Positions 1 to 12,100 of a DNA stretch of 64,000 bases are shown in pieces. Numbering within the stretch: position 1 is the first letter of the stretch; the number at the start of each line of letters is the position of its first letter. The stretch comes from Lagopus muta (taxonomy: Eukaryota > Chordata > Aves > Galliformes > Phasianidae). The stretch is taken from NCBI RefSeq assembly GCF_023343835.1, contig NC_064439.1, positions 40,417,508-40,481,507 of the forward strand, written 5' to 3'. A program made the translations under genes and the position numbers. A model generated the notes under the pieces. That model saw nothing but the letters and a program-made list of their open reading frames with translations. It made no database searches and was not told the DNA's origin.

Positions 1-1091
1 ACAGAACTGAACCAAGGTGAATGCCACGTGCTGTGATTTTCCCTTGGGTGCATTTCCTTGAGTTGTCACATCAGGTACAGTGCAGGCTCCAGCTCTGCGC
101 ACACCACCAGGCGAGATGAGCCCTACGCTCCTCATGAGTTTGCCTGCCAACAAGCAGTGGGATGCTCGTTACACAACACTGCAGTTTTTAGAGCAGGAGG
201 CTGGTGCTCAAACCCACCCATCACTGGGCCCTGCACACCTCCCTTGTTGTCGATGCGCTAATATTTTCCACTCGGTGCACCCACAATAAACACAGTGTGC
301 AGGCCCAGCTGGACAGCCAGATCCTCCACAGCAGGATGTCCTGCTGCAAATATTTGGGGAGGTGTGTTTTGCTTTGAAGTGCCTGGTGTGAGACTGGCCT
401 GGGGCTGGCTGCATCCTCAGAGCCACATCCCACATGCCTCAAGTAGATACAGTAGAGCTGCAGGCACAAAACTGGCAAAAAGCTCAGTTGGGATTATGGC
501 AGTCATAATTCTTATCATTTTGTATGTCCCTTTCAAATATATCCTGGGGAAGCAAAATCTACACTGGGGGAGGAACACTTATAGAAATAAAGCTAATTGG
601 CTGGTGGGGTGGTGGCTTAGGGAAAGACAAGGGGAAGGAAAGGGAAAGGAAAGGAGGAAATTCTGTCTCTACCAGCAGCAGGTCCCAGGATGCCAGGTCC
701 AGCAGAATGCCCTGCTGGAACAGCCACAAATCCTGAGGAAAATGATGTCAAGATACTCCCTCTTAGTCCAGAAAAAAACATCCATGTACTAAAATATAAA
801 GCACCCATGGATGTGATTCTGAGAATTTTACTGAATGGCAGGGCAGCAGCTTCCCCGTGTTTCCTATAGAGCTTGGTCAACCTGCCACAAATGCAGGATG
901 TGGCACAGCAAGATGGGATTTACATACTGAAAATCCAATTTCAAAAGGTTAAAATATGTGCTCATTAGCACGTGAGCCTGATGGACAAGTTTGTTTAATG
1001 CAGTAGTCTACAATGCTCTGGAAAATGCTAAGGATAGGTCTCACCGCACTTAAAAACATTCTTATAGGTGCTGTGATGTGTGTGTGTGTGG
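1..1091. other. Intergenic sequence, no gene recognised
   Basis: No ORF here has recognisable protein features; the open frames are short and mutually overlapping. A purine-only-like tract of G and A occupies 621-660. A (TG)n run of seven units at 1077-1090 abuts the CR1 fragment that follows. Nothing else is supported. Confidence 0.6.
1077..1090. repeat. (TG)7 microsatellite
   Basis: Seven uninterrupted TG units directly precede the 5' edge of a CR1 fragment. The tract is short and probably neutral, but could be length-polymorphic. Confidence 0.85.
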
Positions 1092-1218
1092 CCCTGGGCA
1101 GCCTGGTCTAGTATTAAAAGGGGAGGTTGGTGGCCCTGCCTATGGTAAAGAGATTGGAGATTCATGATCCTTGAGGTCCCTTCCAACCCGGGCCATTCTG
1201 TGATTCTGTGATTCTGTG
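1092..1218 (+). mobile_element. CR1 LINE 3' fragment, plus orientation
   Basis: The sequence reads through the typical CR1 3' end: the 'ccctgggcagcctggt' segment, then 'cttgaggtcccttccaaccc'. It finishes with three tandem copies of the 8-bp unit ATTCTGTG at 1195-1218. CR1 elements end in such 8-bp repeats rather than a poly(A) tail, so the 3' end and orientation are clear. It is severely 5'-truncated, as most bird CR1 copies are. No coding capacity remains. Confidence 0.9.
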
Positions 1219-4200
1219 CTAAGAAGTTTTGCTGAATCAAACCTGAGGAAAGGACTTTGTAATGCTGTGGTCAGCATGTTATGTGTACATGGGGAGAACT
1301 GTCAAAACTTAGGAAGATAAATTGCTTATAGGTTCAGAAAGCATGCCTTCAATTTATATTTTCACATAGAAAACAGTGTCACAGCAGCAACAGTTAAGTG
1401 ATAAAGCTGTGGTTCAAGGCAGCTCAGCAAGAATGAATAAATCTTCATAATTGACAAGCCGTAATAATAATAAATACATGAAGAATTTATTTCTCTCTCT
1501 ATCCTGTTGAAAAATGATTACATGGGAATCCTTACCAGCAGCTGGGCCTCTTCTAAATGACTACCAAGCCAATCCCCTCTGCAACCTCTGCCAGCTCCAG
1601 CATCTCAGTAATTAAAAAGGTTGTTGCTAGTACTAGAGAGGACAGATGCTTCCCCTAGGAAGTCCTGTCTTCAGTTCCTCTGGTATCACTAAGCTATGCT
1701 GTGGCCTGATGTGCTTTGATTGCTACTACAACCATCTGATATGTTATCAGTGCTCAATAAACACCATGGTCGTGTTGAGGTGAGATATAAGATACGCAAT
1801 AAGAATGCACCCTCTGTTTCTTTTTTGTGCTTACAAGATGCTTGCTGTACCACAGCATCCCAAAAGGCAGCATGTTTGCTGCTGTTCCAAATTTGTATTT
1901 TGCCCTGAGAAATGAGGTCATTGCTATTTGCTATATTAATTATATTATATGCTACAGGAATGTGGCAGGTCACTAAAGGGTGTTCGCAACAAAACTGCAA
2001 GCACTGTGCTACCTTTAAAGGGAGTCTTCCCATTCTAGGCATACGATTTATGACCATACATTATTCTGGATTAGCACAGAAGATAAACAGAGTTGCTGGC
2101 TCTGGTCTCAGCAAAGCTCAGTCCTCGTGAAGCTGATACACAGCAGCACATTAGTGCCATTGACATCGCTCTCTGCTTGGCTGAGCTATTTGTGACTCCG
2201 ATCTTTCCATCCATGCACAGTGCCTGAAGGATAACAGTGGCCTATCTGCTCTCCTTCTCAGGGAAATGCAAGTACCTTCAAATCTAAACTGTCAGAAGTC
2301 AACCACAGGGTGGCTGGCTCATTGAGCTAGAGCAACTCAGGCACATAAGAGGCTGGTGTGGCTCACACTGCCTTCAGCCACCTCCGACCCCTGGAGCCAG
2401 ATGTGCACTGATAGGTAGATAGGGGAAAGGCAAGGAGGAAATGAAGCACGGCAGTCACTGGCTCAACTTTGGACCCATAAAATGTGCATAATCTTTCTTG
2501 CCTCTCTCAACTTTTAGGTGAAACTTTAAATGTGCTTGCGTCCTTCCTAAAGAAATGAGGGACTGGGTGAGGCAGGAATATCCTCATTTCCCTTTCCTTG
2601 TCCAAATATCCTTTGCCCCGAGGGGCTGCACAATGCCTGTCTGCAAGGACAGCTGGATAACGTCCACATACAGCACTGTGGGGAGCATTTCCAAAAGCAG
2701 CTGAGTGACATAGGTGCTAGTATCATCTTGCAAGACTCATGCTCCTTTGAAATCCTCCGCTCCGCATGACCAAAGGCCTTTAAATATTTTTAAAGCCACT
2801 CCAGAGGCACATCAATATTTGGGTAGAGTCAGCCACGTTTTAGACAAATAAAACTGCTTACAGGGACTCTCAGAAACACTAGAGATCAGCGCAGGGTGAT
2901 GTCTCCCCTGAAGGCTGTTTGTTTGATCTGGTTGATGTTCCAACCCCTCTTGCCTCCTCTCCATGGGCCCCTGAAGTTAAAGCAGTACCATGAGCTGTGG
3001 ATGCATGTCAGAGCATTTGAATGTTCCCAGTCAGCTTCTTCTTTCTGAAACCTGCTCTGGCAGCTGCTGCACCAAGGCCTCCCCATGCACAGGTTCAGGA
3101 TAAATGAACCCCTACCTTCACTCTCTTTAGAGAATCACCTCCTCCTACTATTGCATTGTCTGGTACTATGATTTTTTTTCTTCTTATGCAGACAGCAGTA
3201 TTAAGCCTGACAGAGAATGAATGAATATCAATAAGACAGAACACAAATGGAATATGGAGCACTTCTTCCTAAAATTCTAATGAAAGTGCCTACAGGGAGG
3301 TGGCACACACAGCAGATCACATACATAAACACATCATGTTGGGGAATCGTCTATTTTCACTGAAAAATAGCTCCTATGTAGGCAATTTCCTAAACGTCCA
3401 TTCAAGTTAATGTATATATTCTCTAGCAATTGTATATAGTAACTGACTTCTCTCTCTTAGAAATGAAGTTGTAGCCAGAGCCCTGGGAAGGGAAAAGAGA
3501 GAATGTTTCTAATGGAGGACAGAGAAAGAGAGACCGTGTCTGACCTGTAACCCACCAGATTGTCCCTCCCAAATTTTCTGCTTTTGCTCCATGTGGCTTT
3601 CCTCTGGGCTTCCCCCAAACGAGAGCATAACAGAGCATTGACTCCAGAGGCTTACTGAAATGCCTTCTGAAATGCCATTGGCAAAACACTGTGCTCATGT
3701 TTATAGGCAAACAATTGCCAGACCCATGAGGTCCAAGACTGTTCCTGGGTCTCCTACATCTCTGCCTCTCACTTCTCCCTGAACATCTTCCTCAGAGCCC
3801 AAGCTGCTGCTGTCCCTATTAGTTCTGCACAACCAATCATAGAACAGCTACAGGCTGCCAAGTTTTGGCAAAAAATCCATCCTTACAGCTAAGGGATGCC
3901 AGTTGATGGGTGCTTGGTATGTAACTGCCTTCTCCAGCTATCGTGGCAGTCCTGTTTTGGAGTGTGTCCTTGGGGGCAGACAGCAGTGAAATTTTTGCTT
4001 CTGTCATGACTAAAGACCTTGTCTTCCCTTCATCTTCATACTATACTCTGTAAATCACCTGAGAGCCAAGCATGTATTTTTTTTTTTTGCTACAATAAAA
4101 AACTCAATGCTGCCCTCTGCCAGAAATGCGGTAGTACTGGTCTTGAACTGCTTTTCCTTAATCCGCAAGTGATGCACCTTTTTTCTCTGGGCACTGCTCT

Positions 4201-4643
4201 TACCCACCAACACCCCCCACCACATTTGAGTCACCAGTAAGGCCAAGGAAGTGATCTCCTTGCTTTCCGTAGCACATTCTATGTGCTCAGCTTGTGGCAG
4301 TGACAGAGAGTGCATGCCAGCCACCTGGCTATTTACAGTGACTGCAAACTGAAGGAAGGCCTAATGAAAAGAAGACATATTGCTACCCAGGTATAAAAAG
4401 AGAAACAGTGCTGTTACTGCCTGTGTTTATTGCAGTTTAAGTGGGAGAATATGTGGTACTCCTTTAAACTCTCATTAAGCTGCCATGCAGGATGACTTGC
4501 CATCTCACCAAGCCCAACCCTGTGTGCCTGGGGCATGGCTATGGTGCTGCCCAGACCTCTGCCCAAGGGTGGGTTCAACACAACAGCAGAATCTATTTCT
4601 CATAAAGAAAGAAAATACAGCTCTTAATAACATGGCTACCAAA
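1219..4643. other. Intergenic sequence, no gene recognised
   Basis: About 3.4 kb with only short frames, none carrying a domain, signal peptide or plausible exon structure that I recognise. No CR1 tail motifs or simple repeats of note. It could hold regulatory or conserved non-coding sequence, which cannot be judged without a cross-species alignment. Confidence 0.55.
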
Positions 4644-5110
4644 TCATAGAATCATTAATATTGGAAAAGACCTTGAAGATCACCTACTGCCAACCCACTC
4701 CACCATGCCCAGTGAACACATCTCTCAGTGCCACATCCACACGGTTCTTCAACATCTCCAGGGACAGTGACTGCACCACCTCCCTGGGCAGCCTGTGCCA
4801 CAGCTCTTTCCGAGAGGAAATTCTTCCTATTATCCAGCCTGAACATCCCCTGGTGCAATTTGAGGCCATTCCTTCTTGCCCTATCACTGTTACCTGGGAG
4901 AAGAAGCCGATCCCCAAATCACCACAGCCTCCTTTCAGGCAGCTGTAGAGAGCCATCAGGTCTCCCCTGAGCCTCCTCTTCTCCAGACTGAACAATCCCA
5001 GCTTTCTCAGCCCTCCCCATCAGGTTTGTGTTCCAGACCCCTCACAGTTTCATTGCCCATCTCTGGACAGGCTCCAGGGCCTCAAAGACTGTTGCAGTGA
5101 GTGGTGAACA
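4644..5110 (-). mobile_element. CR1 LINE fragment, minus orientation
   Basis: The + strand begins with the complement of the CR1 tail ('tcatagaatcatt') and continues through 'ttggaaaagacc', 'catgccca', 'tgcaccacctccctgggcag' and 'aggctccagggcctcaa'. These are hallmark segments of the antisense CR1 3' region. The left edge (the element's 3' end) is clear; the right edge is approximate because similarity fades near 5110. Short overlapping frames on both strands here are by-products of this repeat. Confidence 0.92.
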
Positions 5111-8100
5111 AACCAAGACACCCGGCATGGTCCCAGCACAGTGCCATCACAGGGATGGGATCAGGTTAATTAATTATTCAGGTGAGGCCACAGACTGCAG
5201 TTGTGTGGATTTTGAGAGTGATGTACACACACTGGGCACCCCACAGCTCCCCGGTGCACATCTGAGACCTTCTCTCCATCACTTTGTCCCACAGGCAGAT
5301 GAGATTTCTCTGCATCCCAGTGATGGCCAGGAAGGGGCTGGAGAGAGGTATGAACACCTCACCTCCATTCTTCCACCTCCCTAAGAAGCCCCTGCCAAGG
5401 CCACCCCCTCAACCCAGATGTCCTTGGGAAAGTGCAGAGGTCTTGGAAAGATATTCCTCAGTGCTGACTAAAGGTTTAACTTGGCTTCACGGTGAGTCAC
5501 GGAAACTACAGAAAGGCAACTCAACAGGGAAATCAAAAGGAGTAATTAAGAGAACATAGTAATTAAAGATGTATCCTAAGAGATCCTGTACGTGACATCC
5601 ACACCAGGCAGGGGAGCTTGCTATGCATGAGCACTTTCCTTGCCCACTCTGGACTGCAGAAGCTGGGGAGAGATGCAGCCACAAAGTTGCCATGGCTACA
5701 GATGCACAAACCTGGGGGCTGGGATCAGCCCTGCCCTGTGCTGCCCAGAGCTCAGCTCCCAGCTGCAGCTGTGTGACTGACCCTGAGCTGTGCAGTGTAA
5801 AAAGAAAGAATGCCTGAAAGTCTTAACATCTTCAAGGATAGAAAAGTAGACTGACTTGAGGAGATGTTTCAATATACGCACACCGTGCCATGTGTGGGGA
5901 GGAATATACATCATGTTATTGAACTGTAAATGGGAGCACTCATTTTGCGGCCCTCATTCTGTGTCCAAAACTTATGCTTAGCTTTACTTGTGTCACCTTC
6001 TCTCCTACAGGTACCTGCATTCAGCCAGCAGAGATGTGCTAGAAGTGAAATTGTGTGTCTATGTACCAGGAGGGAGTTATAACACAGGATGGAGTTCTAA
6101 CACTTGGAGTTCTATCACAGCAAGCCCTCCATACTAATCACTGCACGCTAGCAGAGCATATTAACAGTGCATTAGATACCATCAAAAGCTGATTTCCTTT
6201 GCGTACGAGGTGCCAGACCCAAAAGTATGTGGTCTGATCAGAATAGAAATGATGGCTGCACAATAACCACTTGAATATACTTTCCATGCTATTTGCTGAC
6301 ATAAATCCTACTGCTAAAAGCATAAGAAACTGCCAAGGGTTTTAACAACATGGTGCTTATTGCACACAGTAAGAAAACTGGATTTCACTGTCTGAATGCT
6401 TTCGTAAGGGCATGCTGAGACACAGACAAGTTTTAGGATGGCAGTAGTAGAACCCAACCTCACTTTTCAGGTCCGTGAGCAGATCTGTTTGCTGGGTCTA
6501 TAAGAACAAACAACTGACCTACGGGTAAGACCAGAGCTGGGTCCTGCCTCTGGCCCAGAGGCTTCCCATCGCCATCCTTGTCCCAGGCACCAAGGACACA
6601 GTGGAGCAATGCTGCTTTTGTGGCACTGGGGACTCTTTCCCCCTCTTCCCACAGATATGCATGTGGGACAGAACATGATGTATTCCTTACAGAGCTATGG
6701 CTCCTGGACAGTCAGTAAGTCCTACTGATGTATGTGGGCGTAGTGTGTTGCAGGCAGGCTGCAGGGAGATGTGGCAGAGCTGGTCCTGGTGAGAAGAGGG
6801 AAGTAAACGGCAGCTCCTTCTACTCAAATATGGGAGCTTTTTTTTCCTTTTCAAAACACAGGTGTTTAATTCCTATATGTGGCATGAAAGGTAAAACAAT
6901 TTTCCTTGGCAGCACCAGAAATGCCTGCTATGCAGGTGATAATGGATCGTAACACTGAACAAGCCCAGCTTCCACGACTGCTCTGAGTGTCAGCAAACCT
7001 GTTACAATTAGGGGTTTGGAGGCAGTGAATGTTCTGGCAGCATCTGGCTGGAAAGCATTTTAACTGCTGGGCTGGCCCCAGCACTAGCATCACATGAGCC
7101 CAAATTAGCAAAGCAGACGTTGTCCTCCCATAGGTGATCACACTTTAGCCATGACACACTGCTAGATTTCTCCATAAGCAAGCCCTGTTAAGCCATGCAC
7201 AGGATGCCCTTGTCCCAGAGGGGACAACCCACACTGCTGTGTCAACTGAAATGGGTGCTAAAAGCTTAACTCACCCACTGGGCTTTTCACTCTGAAAAAC
7301 GAGGTTTCATAACCAGCCATATCCCAAAGCCTGAATGTTTCTGAGCAGCTTCTTTTTTCTGGCTACCCAGGCATTTAATTGCACGGTGCATCGAGCTCAG
7401 AGCCTGCAGTCCTTGCATGGGTTTTGGTGCTTTCATCAGCCCCGTTGCCTTGCCTAATTGAGATACGGCTTTTCCCTTGAATTGTTGGCATATCAGCAGG
7501 GGGCATCGCTGCCTGTGGCTGCTTGCTCTCAGAGAGCTGTCTGGGATTACGTTCCTCTAAGAAAACCTGTGCCCATGAACCCATTGAGTGGCTACTGGAG
7601 CATGAAGCCCACTCCTCTGGGTGAACCTAATAGGAATTAACAGCCCAAGTTTGACAGCCACAGCTGAGAGAACGGCACCATAACCATTTTGTTAGATATA
7701 CTCGCTATTTGAAAACATGATCTGTGGCATAAACATGTCCATAAAGCTCCCTTCAGCAGAGTTAGGATGTTTATAGCTCAGATGAGTTTTGTGTGCAGCT
7801 TTTCTACGCTAAATATCATTATGTCTCATAACAGAGGATTGAAGAAGAGCAAAATAGTCTATGCAAGTTAGGTTAGAAGATAGTAACACATCTCAAGGTT
7901 TACACCCAAGAGAACGATTGCAGTTTTCCATTTAAAACACTTAGATTTTGAAAAGAGATGAAATCCATTCACCTTTGAATTTTCAAAAGGTATCAGCACT
8001 CAGAGTCTCTCCTCTGGACAGATTTTCTTCTGTAGATCTTTGACTTTGTAACTAATTAAGGCATCTTCAAACATGACCTTCAGCAATACTCTGCCATGGG

Positions 8101-9113
8101 CTTGTGCTCAGGCTCTGGGTACAGCTCATCCACATGCAGGGGGATCTAAGAGACACTGACATTCTAAAAATGGGACTAACAGGGGCTCTTTGCATACTCT
8201 GGTTGTGAAGAGGAGTGAATTTAAAATCAAAGCTGGAATTCATCTTTGACCCAAAATGAGATTTTAATGCCTTGGCTTTGCTTACTGAAGATTTCTATTA
8301 AAGCCATGGGACAAAAAATGCTAATCGAATACTTTTCATCTTTTTGGAATCTGTTTGGAACATCTCATTCCCCAGCTATACCCTGGGGTTGTTCTGGGCA
8401 GAAGGACGCTCTGCAAGACAGACTGAACAGATGGCCCCATGTGTCTGTAAACAGCTGTGTGTTTAGCCAGGAGCCACTACTGAAGAGCTAGAATTATTTC
8501 TGTTGTGTTGCCTTCTCTATGGAGCAGCTTAATCATTCACTCCAAGAAGGAGTACAGGAGAAAAGCCCCTGCCGTGATGTCAGATCTGCATCACGTGGGA
8601 GAAAAAGGCAAGGGACTGTGCCATCCCTCAGACTGGAATGCAGCTGGGAGCACCAGCCTCACTGAGGGAGCAGCATCGGAAAAAAAGCCTTCAGGCCTCC
8701 TTACCTGGTGTGCTTTCCAAGAAAGGAGCCAGCACTATCTGATTTGGGAAGAGATACAAGAAAGCTCAGTACTGATGCTATGAAGGTTAGTTTTGTCAGG
8801 CAGTGAGCTTTTGAACAGTTAAAATGTTATGTTGCTGGTGAATGTAACTCTTGGCTGTGCTAACTTTCCATACAGCAGTGACCTCTTTCAGGCTGATAAT
8901 AAAGAAAGCCAACGATCAACCTACATTTGCAAAGAATTTGCACGTGTAAATCAAGCACAAAGGAAAGAATCCATTTCCCACGTGTCAGTTTGCATGTTTA
9001 CTGCATAGCATATGTCCCACACCAAGAATTACTCATTCCTGGCCGCATTCATGCCCACAAAGCACAGCAATTGGAATTGCACTTTCTAAAGTCCAATACG
9101 TCACCTTGCACAG
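5111..9113. other. Intergenic sequence, no gene recognised
   Basis: About 4 kb with no convincing coding sequence, RNA gene or large repeat. The T-run at 6839-6845 is trivial. Frames up to 118 codons near 5.0-5.4 kb begin inside the preceding CR1 and show no conserved features. Confidence 0.55.
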
Positions 9114-9185
9114 TCACAGAATCATAGAATCATAGAATATCCCCAGTTGGAAGGGACCCATAAGGATCATCACATCCAGCAATCC
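9114..9185 (-). mobile_element. CR1 LINE 3'-end remnant, minus orientation
   Basis: The + strand shows 'tcacagaatcatagaatc' repeated as 8-bp tail units, then 'agttggaagggaccc' and 'taaggatcatc'. This is the reverse complement of a CR1 3' terminus. Only about 70 bp is recognisable; the right edge is uncertain. Confidence 0.88.
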
Positions 9186-12100
9186 ACATGCTTTCTGCCA
9201 AGCTCACCTGTGCAGAACTGCTTTAGATGAAACCTATGAGATGTCACACCAGCTGTCAGGTCTGACTTTAATGAGAGCATTCCTTTACAAGATGCATAAT
9301 TTTTGCATGTGGAAAAAGCTTTAAAGATGTTTCACCACTGGGTGCAACTGCCTAAGCTCATCGCTGTGCAGTGTGCAGATTTCTTTTGATGCAACCTTTT
9401 TCTACTCCACACTGCAGGTTAGTTAGGTTCTCTGTGAAGAAAACAGAGAGATACCCAGTGGGGGCCTGAAGTACTGTGTGTTTGTTGTCATCTATCTCGC
9501 TCATTGGAGTATTGCACGAGCCAATGTGTCTGTGAGTTGTTTTTATCATCATCTGATGCAGTTGCTGGCTGTAGAAAATCAAAGAATCAAGGAGAGAGGG
9601 CAGATTTGAAATCCACTATTGAAATCCAAATGCCACAACAGGAAGAGCTTAATTCTATAGATCATTTCAGGCGTGAAGCAGAAGGTGACCCCGCGGAAAT
9701 CATTTTAATAACATAAATGAGATGGGATGTGGCATCTGTAAGTGAGGGAGAAGGGAGAAGGTAGCCCTCCTTCCCTGGGGGCTCTGGCTGCTTAATCTGG
9801 AGATGGTTTTTCCATCAGTGCAAAGCGCAGGCTGGGAGGGCTGGGCTTTGTCAGGAGAATGCTGCTGACTAAAAGCTGCCCTCCCATGAAATTAACATGA
9901 GGAGATGAACACTGTGCCTCAAATACATGGATAAAAATGGCCCCAAAATGGGCACCCTTCTGAGTCAGCATCAGCTGGACAGGCAGGACAGCCAGCTCCA
10001 CCACTCCCTAACAGCCTGGTCCCCAGTGAGGAGACAAAGTGCAGAGAGAGAATTTGCCTCGTCGTCATTAAAGAAAGGTAACAAAATTTAAGCTATGGAT
10101 TGTATGCTGGGAAAAGGTTCACATCACGTGAAAAGCACTGTCACAGCTCAGCCATCAGGTGAAGCAGGAATGATAATCCATGTACAGATCTCAAACCTTA
10201 TCTATGGAGGTATGAGATATAAAACTGCTTTTCTTACTCCTAAAATAACTTCCTAAAAAGAGGACACATGCTATCAAACTATTAATGAATGAAGGGCACC
10301 ATAGCTCTGTCGAAGGCATTCAGGAGACCTGCAACAGAAACATTCTTAAAAGACAAAAAGGAAATTCTCTCCTGTGGGTTGGCTTAGCACCATTGTCAGC
10401 AGTCACTGACTTCAGACAGGTGACATGAAGGAGATGGTTGAAGGGAGTCGCCAAAGGACTGCTCAGCTCAGTGGATTTCAGATGTCAGCAGCTTAAACTC
10501 TAGCATACGAGCTAGTTTCAAACCCAGTGACACGGCCACCTGTTCAAATTAGGCATCCTGAAACACATTCTAGCCTCAAGCAATAAATATTTCCCTGAGA
10601 GTACAGATGGAAACTTAGGAGCCACAGCACAGGCACAAAAAAAATGTATGGCAAATATTCTACTGACCACAAGTTGGCAGAAAGAACTGTTAGAAATCCT
10701 ATCCCTAAAGAGCTCAAGGATAAAGGAAAGGAATGCTTGGGAACAAGAGATGGAATATTTGAAAGTAGAGGACGTCGCATCAGTATTCGCCATCAACAGC
10801 TTGGTGAGTTAACTGCTTTTTGATTTTGTTACAAACACACACAGAAATAAAGTGAAGACTTTGTTTTGTTATTTTATTAAAGAACAAATGACACTTAAAT
10901 TCACCACTTGCTAAAGGTGTTAGTTTTGACAAGCAGTGGGTACCCCCATGGTACTGAAGCCCAGCTGACTTGTCACCTTGGCACTTTTAGCCATGTAAAT
11001 ACTGTTTACATACCACAGTAATGGTATTTCATTTAGTTTGCAAAATCAGGTGCCTAAGGTTTGGTGAGGACACAGCTGCAGCCTTATTCATCCCCTTGTG
11101 TGTATAGAAAGGAATCAGTTTGTATGTATGAGCAGCTTATAGGAAGTGGGAGGAGGAATGGATAAATGGACAAGGATAACCACAGTATGAACTGTTAAAT
11201 TACACTTCCTCATACTTCCCCCCCAGCTCTGACACCATGTTTGCATGGGACTCAAGCCCACCTCCTCCCATTTCCTACTACAGTTCTCCACCTCAGCAGT
11301 CAGCCATATCCCAGTGCTGTTATTTACAGCAGGCAGATTACAGAGCACCAGAAATAGCAAAGCATCATCCATTCAGTCGCTGAGCAATGTGAGGTACTAA
11401 GAATGATGAATCCTTCCTACCCAGACAAGAAATGATTGATTTGAATAATTGCCTGAGAATATTCACATGACACTCAAACACAGTCGCTGTCATGATTACC
11501 AATGTCTCTGTTCCTCACAGTGAGTCTATAATTGGCATAAGTGTCTCAGATAATTTATACAGCAACACGATTTTCACACTTACCCAGTTCTGGATAGTTG
11601 CTAATATTTCATGTGACAGTCACTTTATCATACAAAGGGAGCTTTCACAAGCTTTTGGCACATCTATTGATGCCAACTGTCACTGAATTTCTCCATTTCC
11701 CTGTCTTTTTTATTCATTGTCACTAGTAACTACCTGTTTCTTCTTTGTGTCGCGGAGATTAGACATGGTATTAGGTCAGTACAAGTCTTTTCCTTTATTT
11801 AAGAGAAAGACCTATTTGCCAGTTCATACACAAATCTGGTTATGATTCTGTTAACAGGGAAAATTCCTTATTTCTCAAGTCCTCCTAAATGACTAGGTAA
11901 ACAAAGGAAGTATTTGCTTACTTAACAGGTCTCTATCCCCCTAAGAAGAAGGCTACTTCAAAACTAATTAGGTGCTGTTGCCACTCCATGGTGAGCAGGA
12001 AAAGAGCTGCTCCATGTTGTTCTCGTCACTGAGATCTGATTGCTGGGGAAGAAAACAAGACTGTTCTCTCTGGTTTGTTCTCTCTAGATTGGCCTCTAAC

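Noticed and set aside
295..792. 165-codon plus-strand frame near the left edge
   Set aside because: It starts at a non-ATG codon, crosses a purine tract and has no recognisable features.
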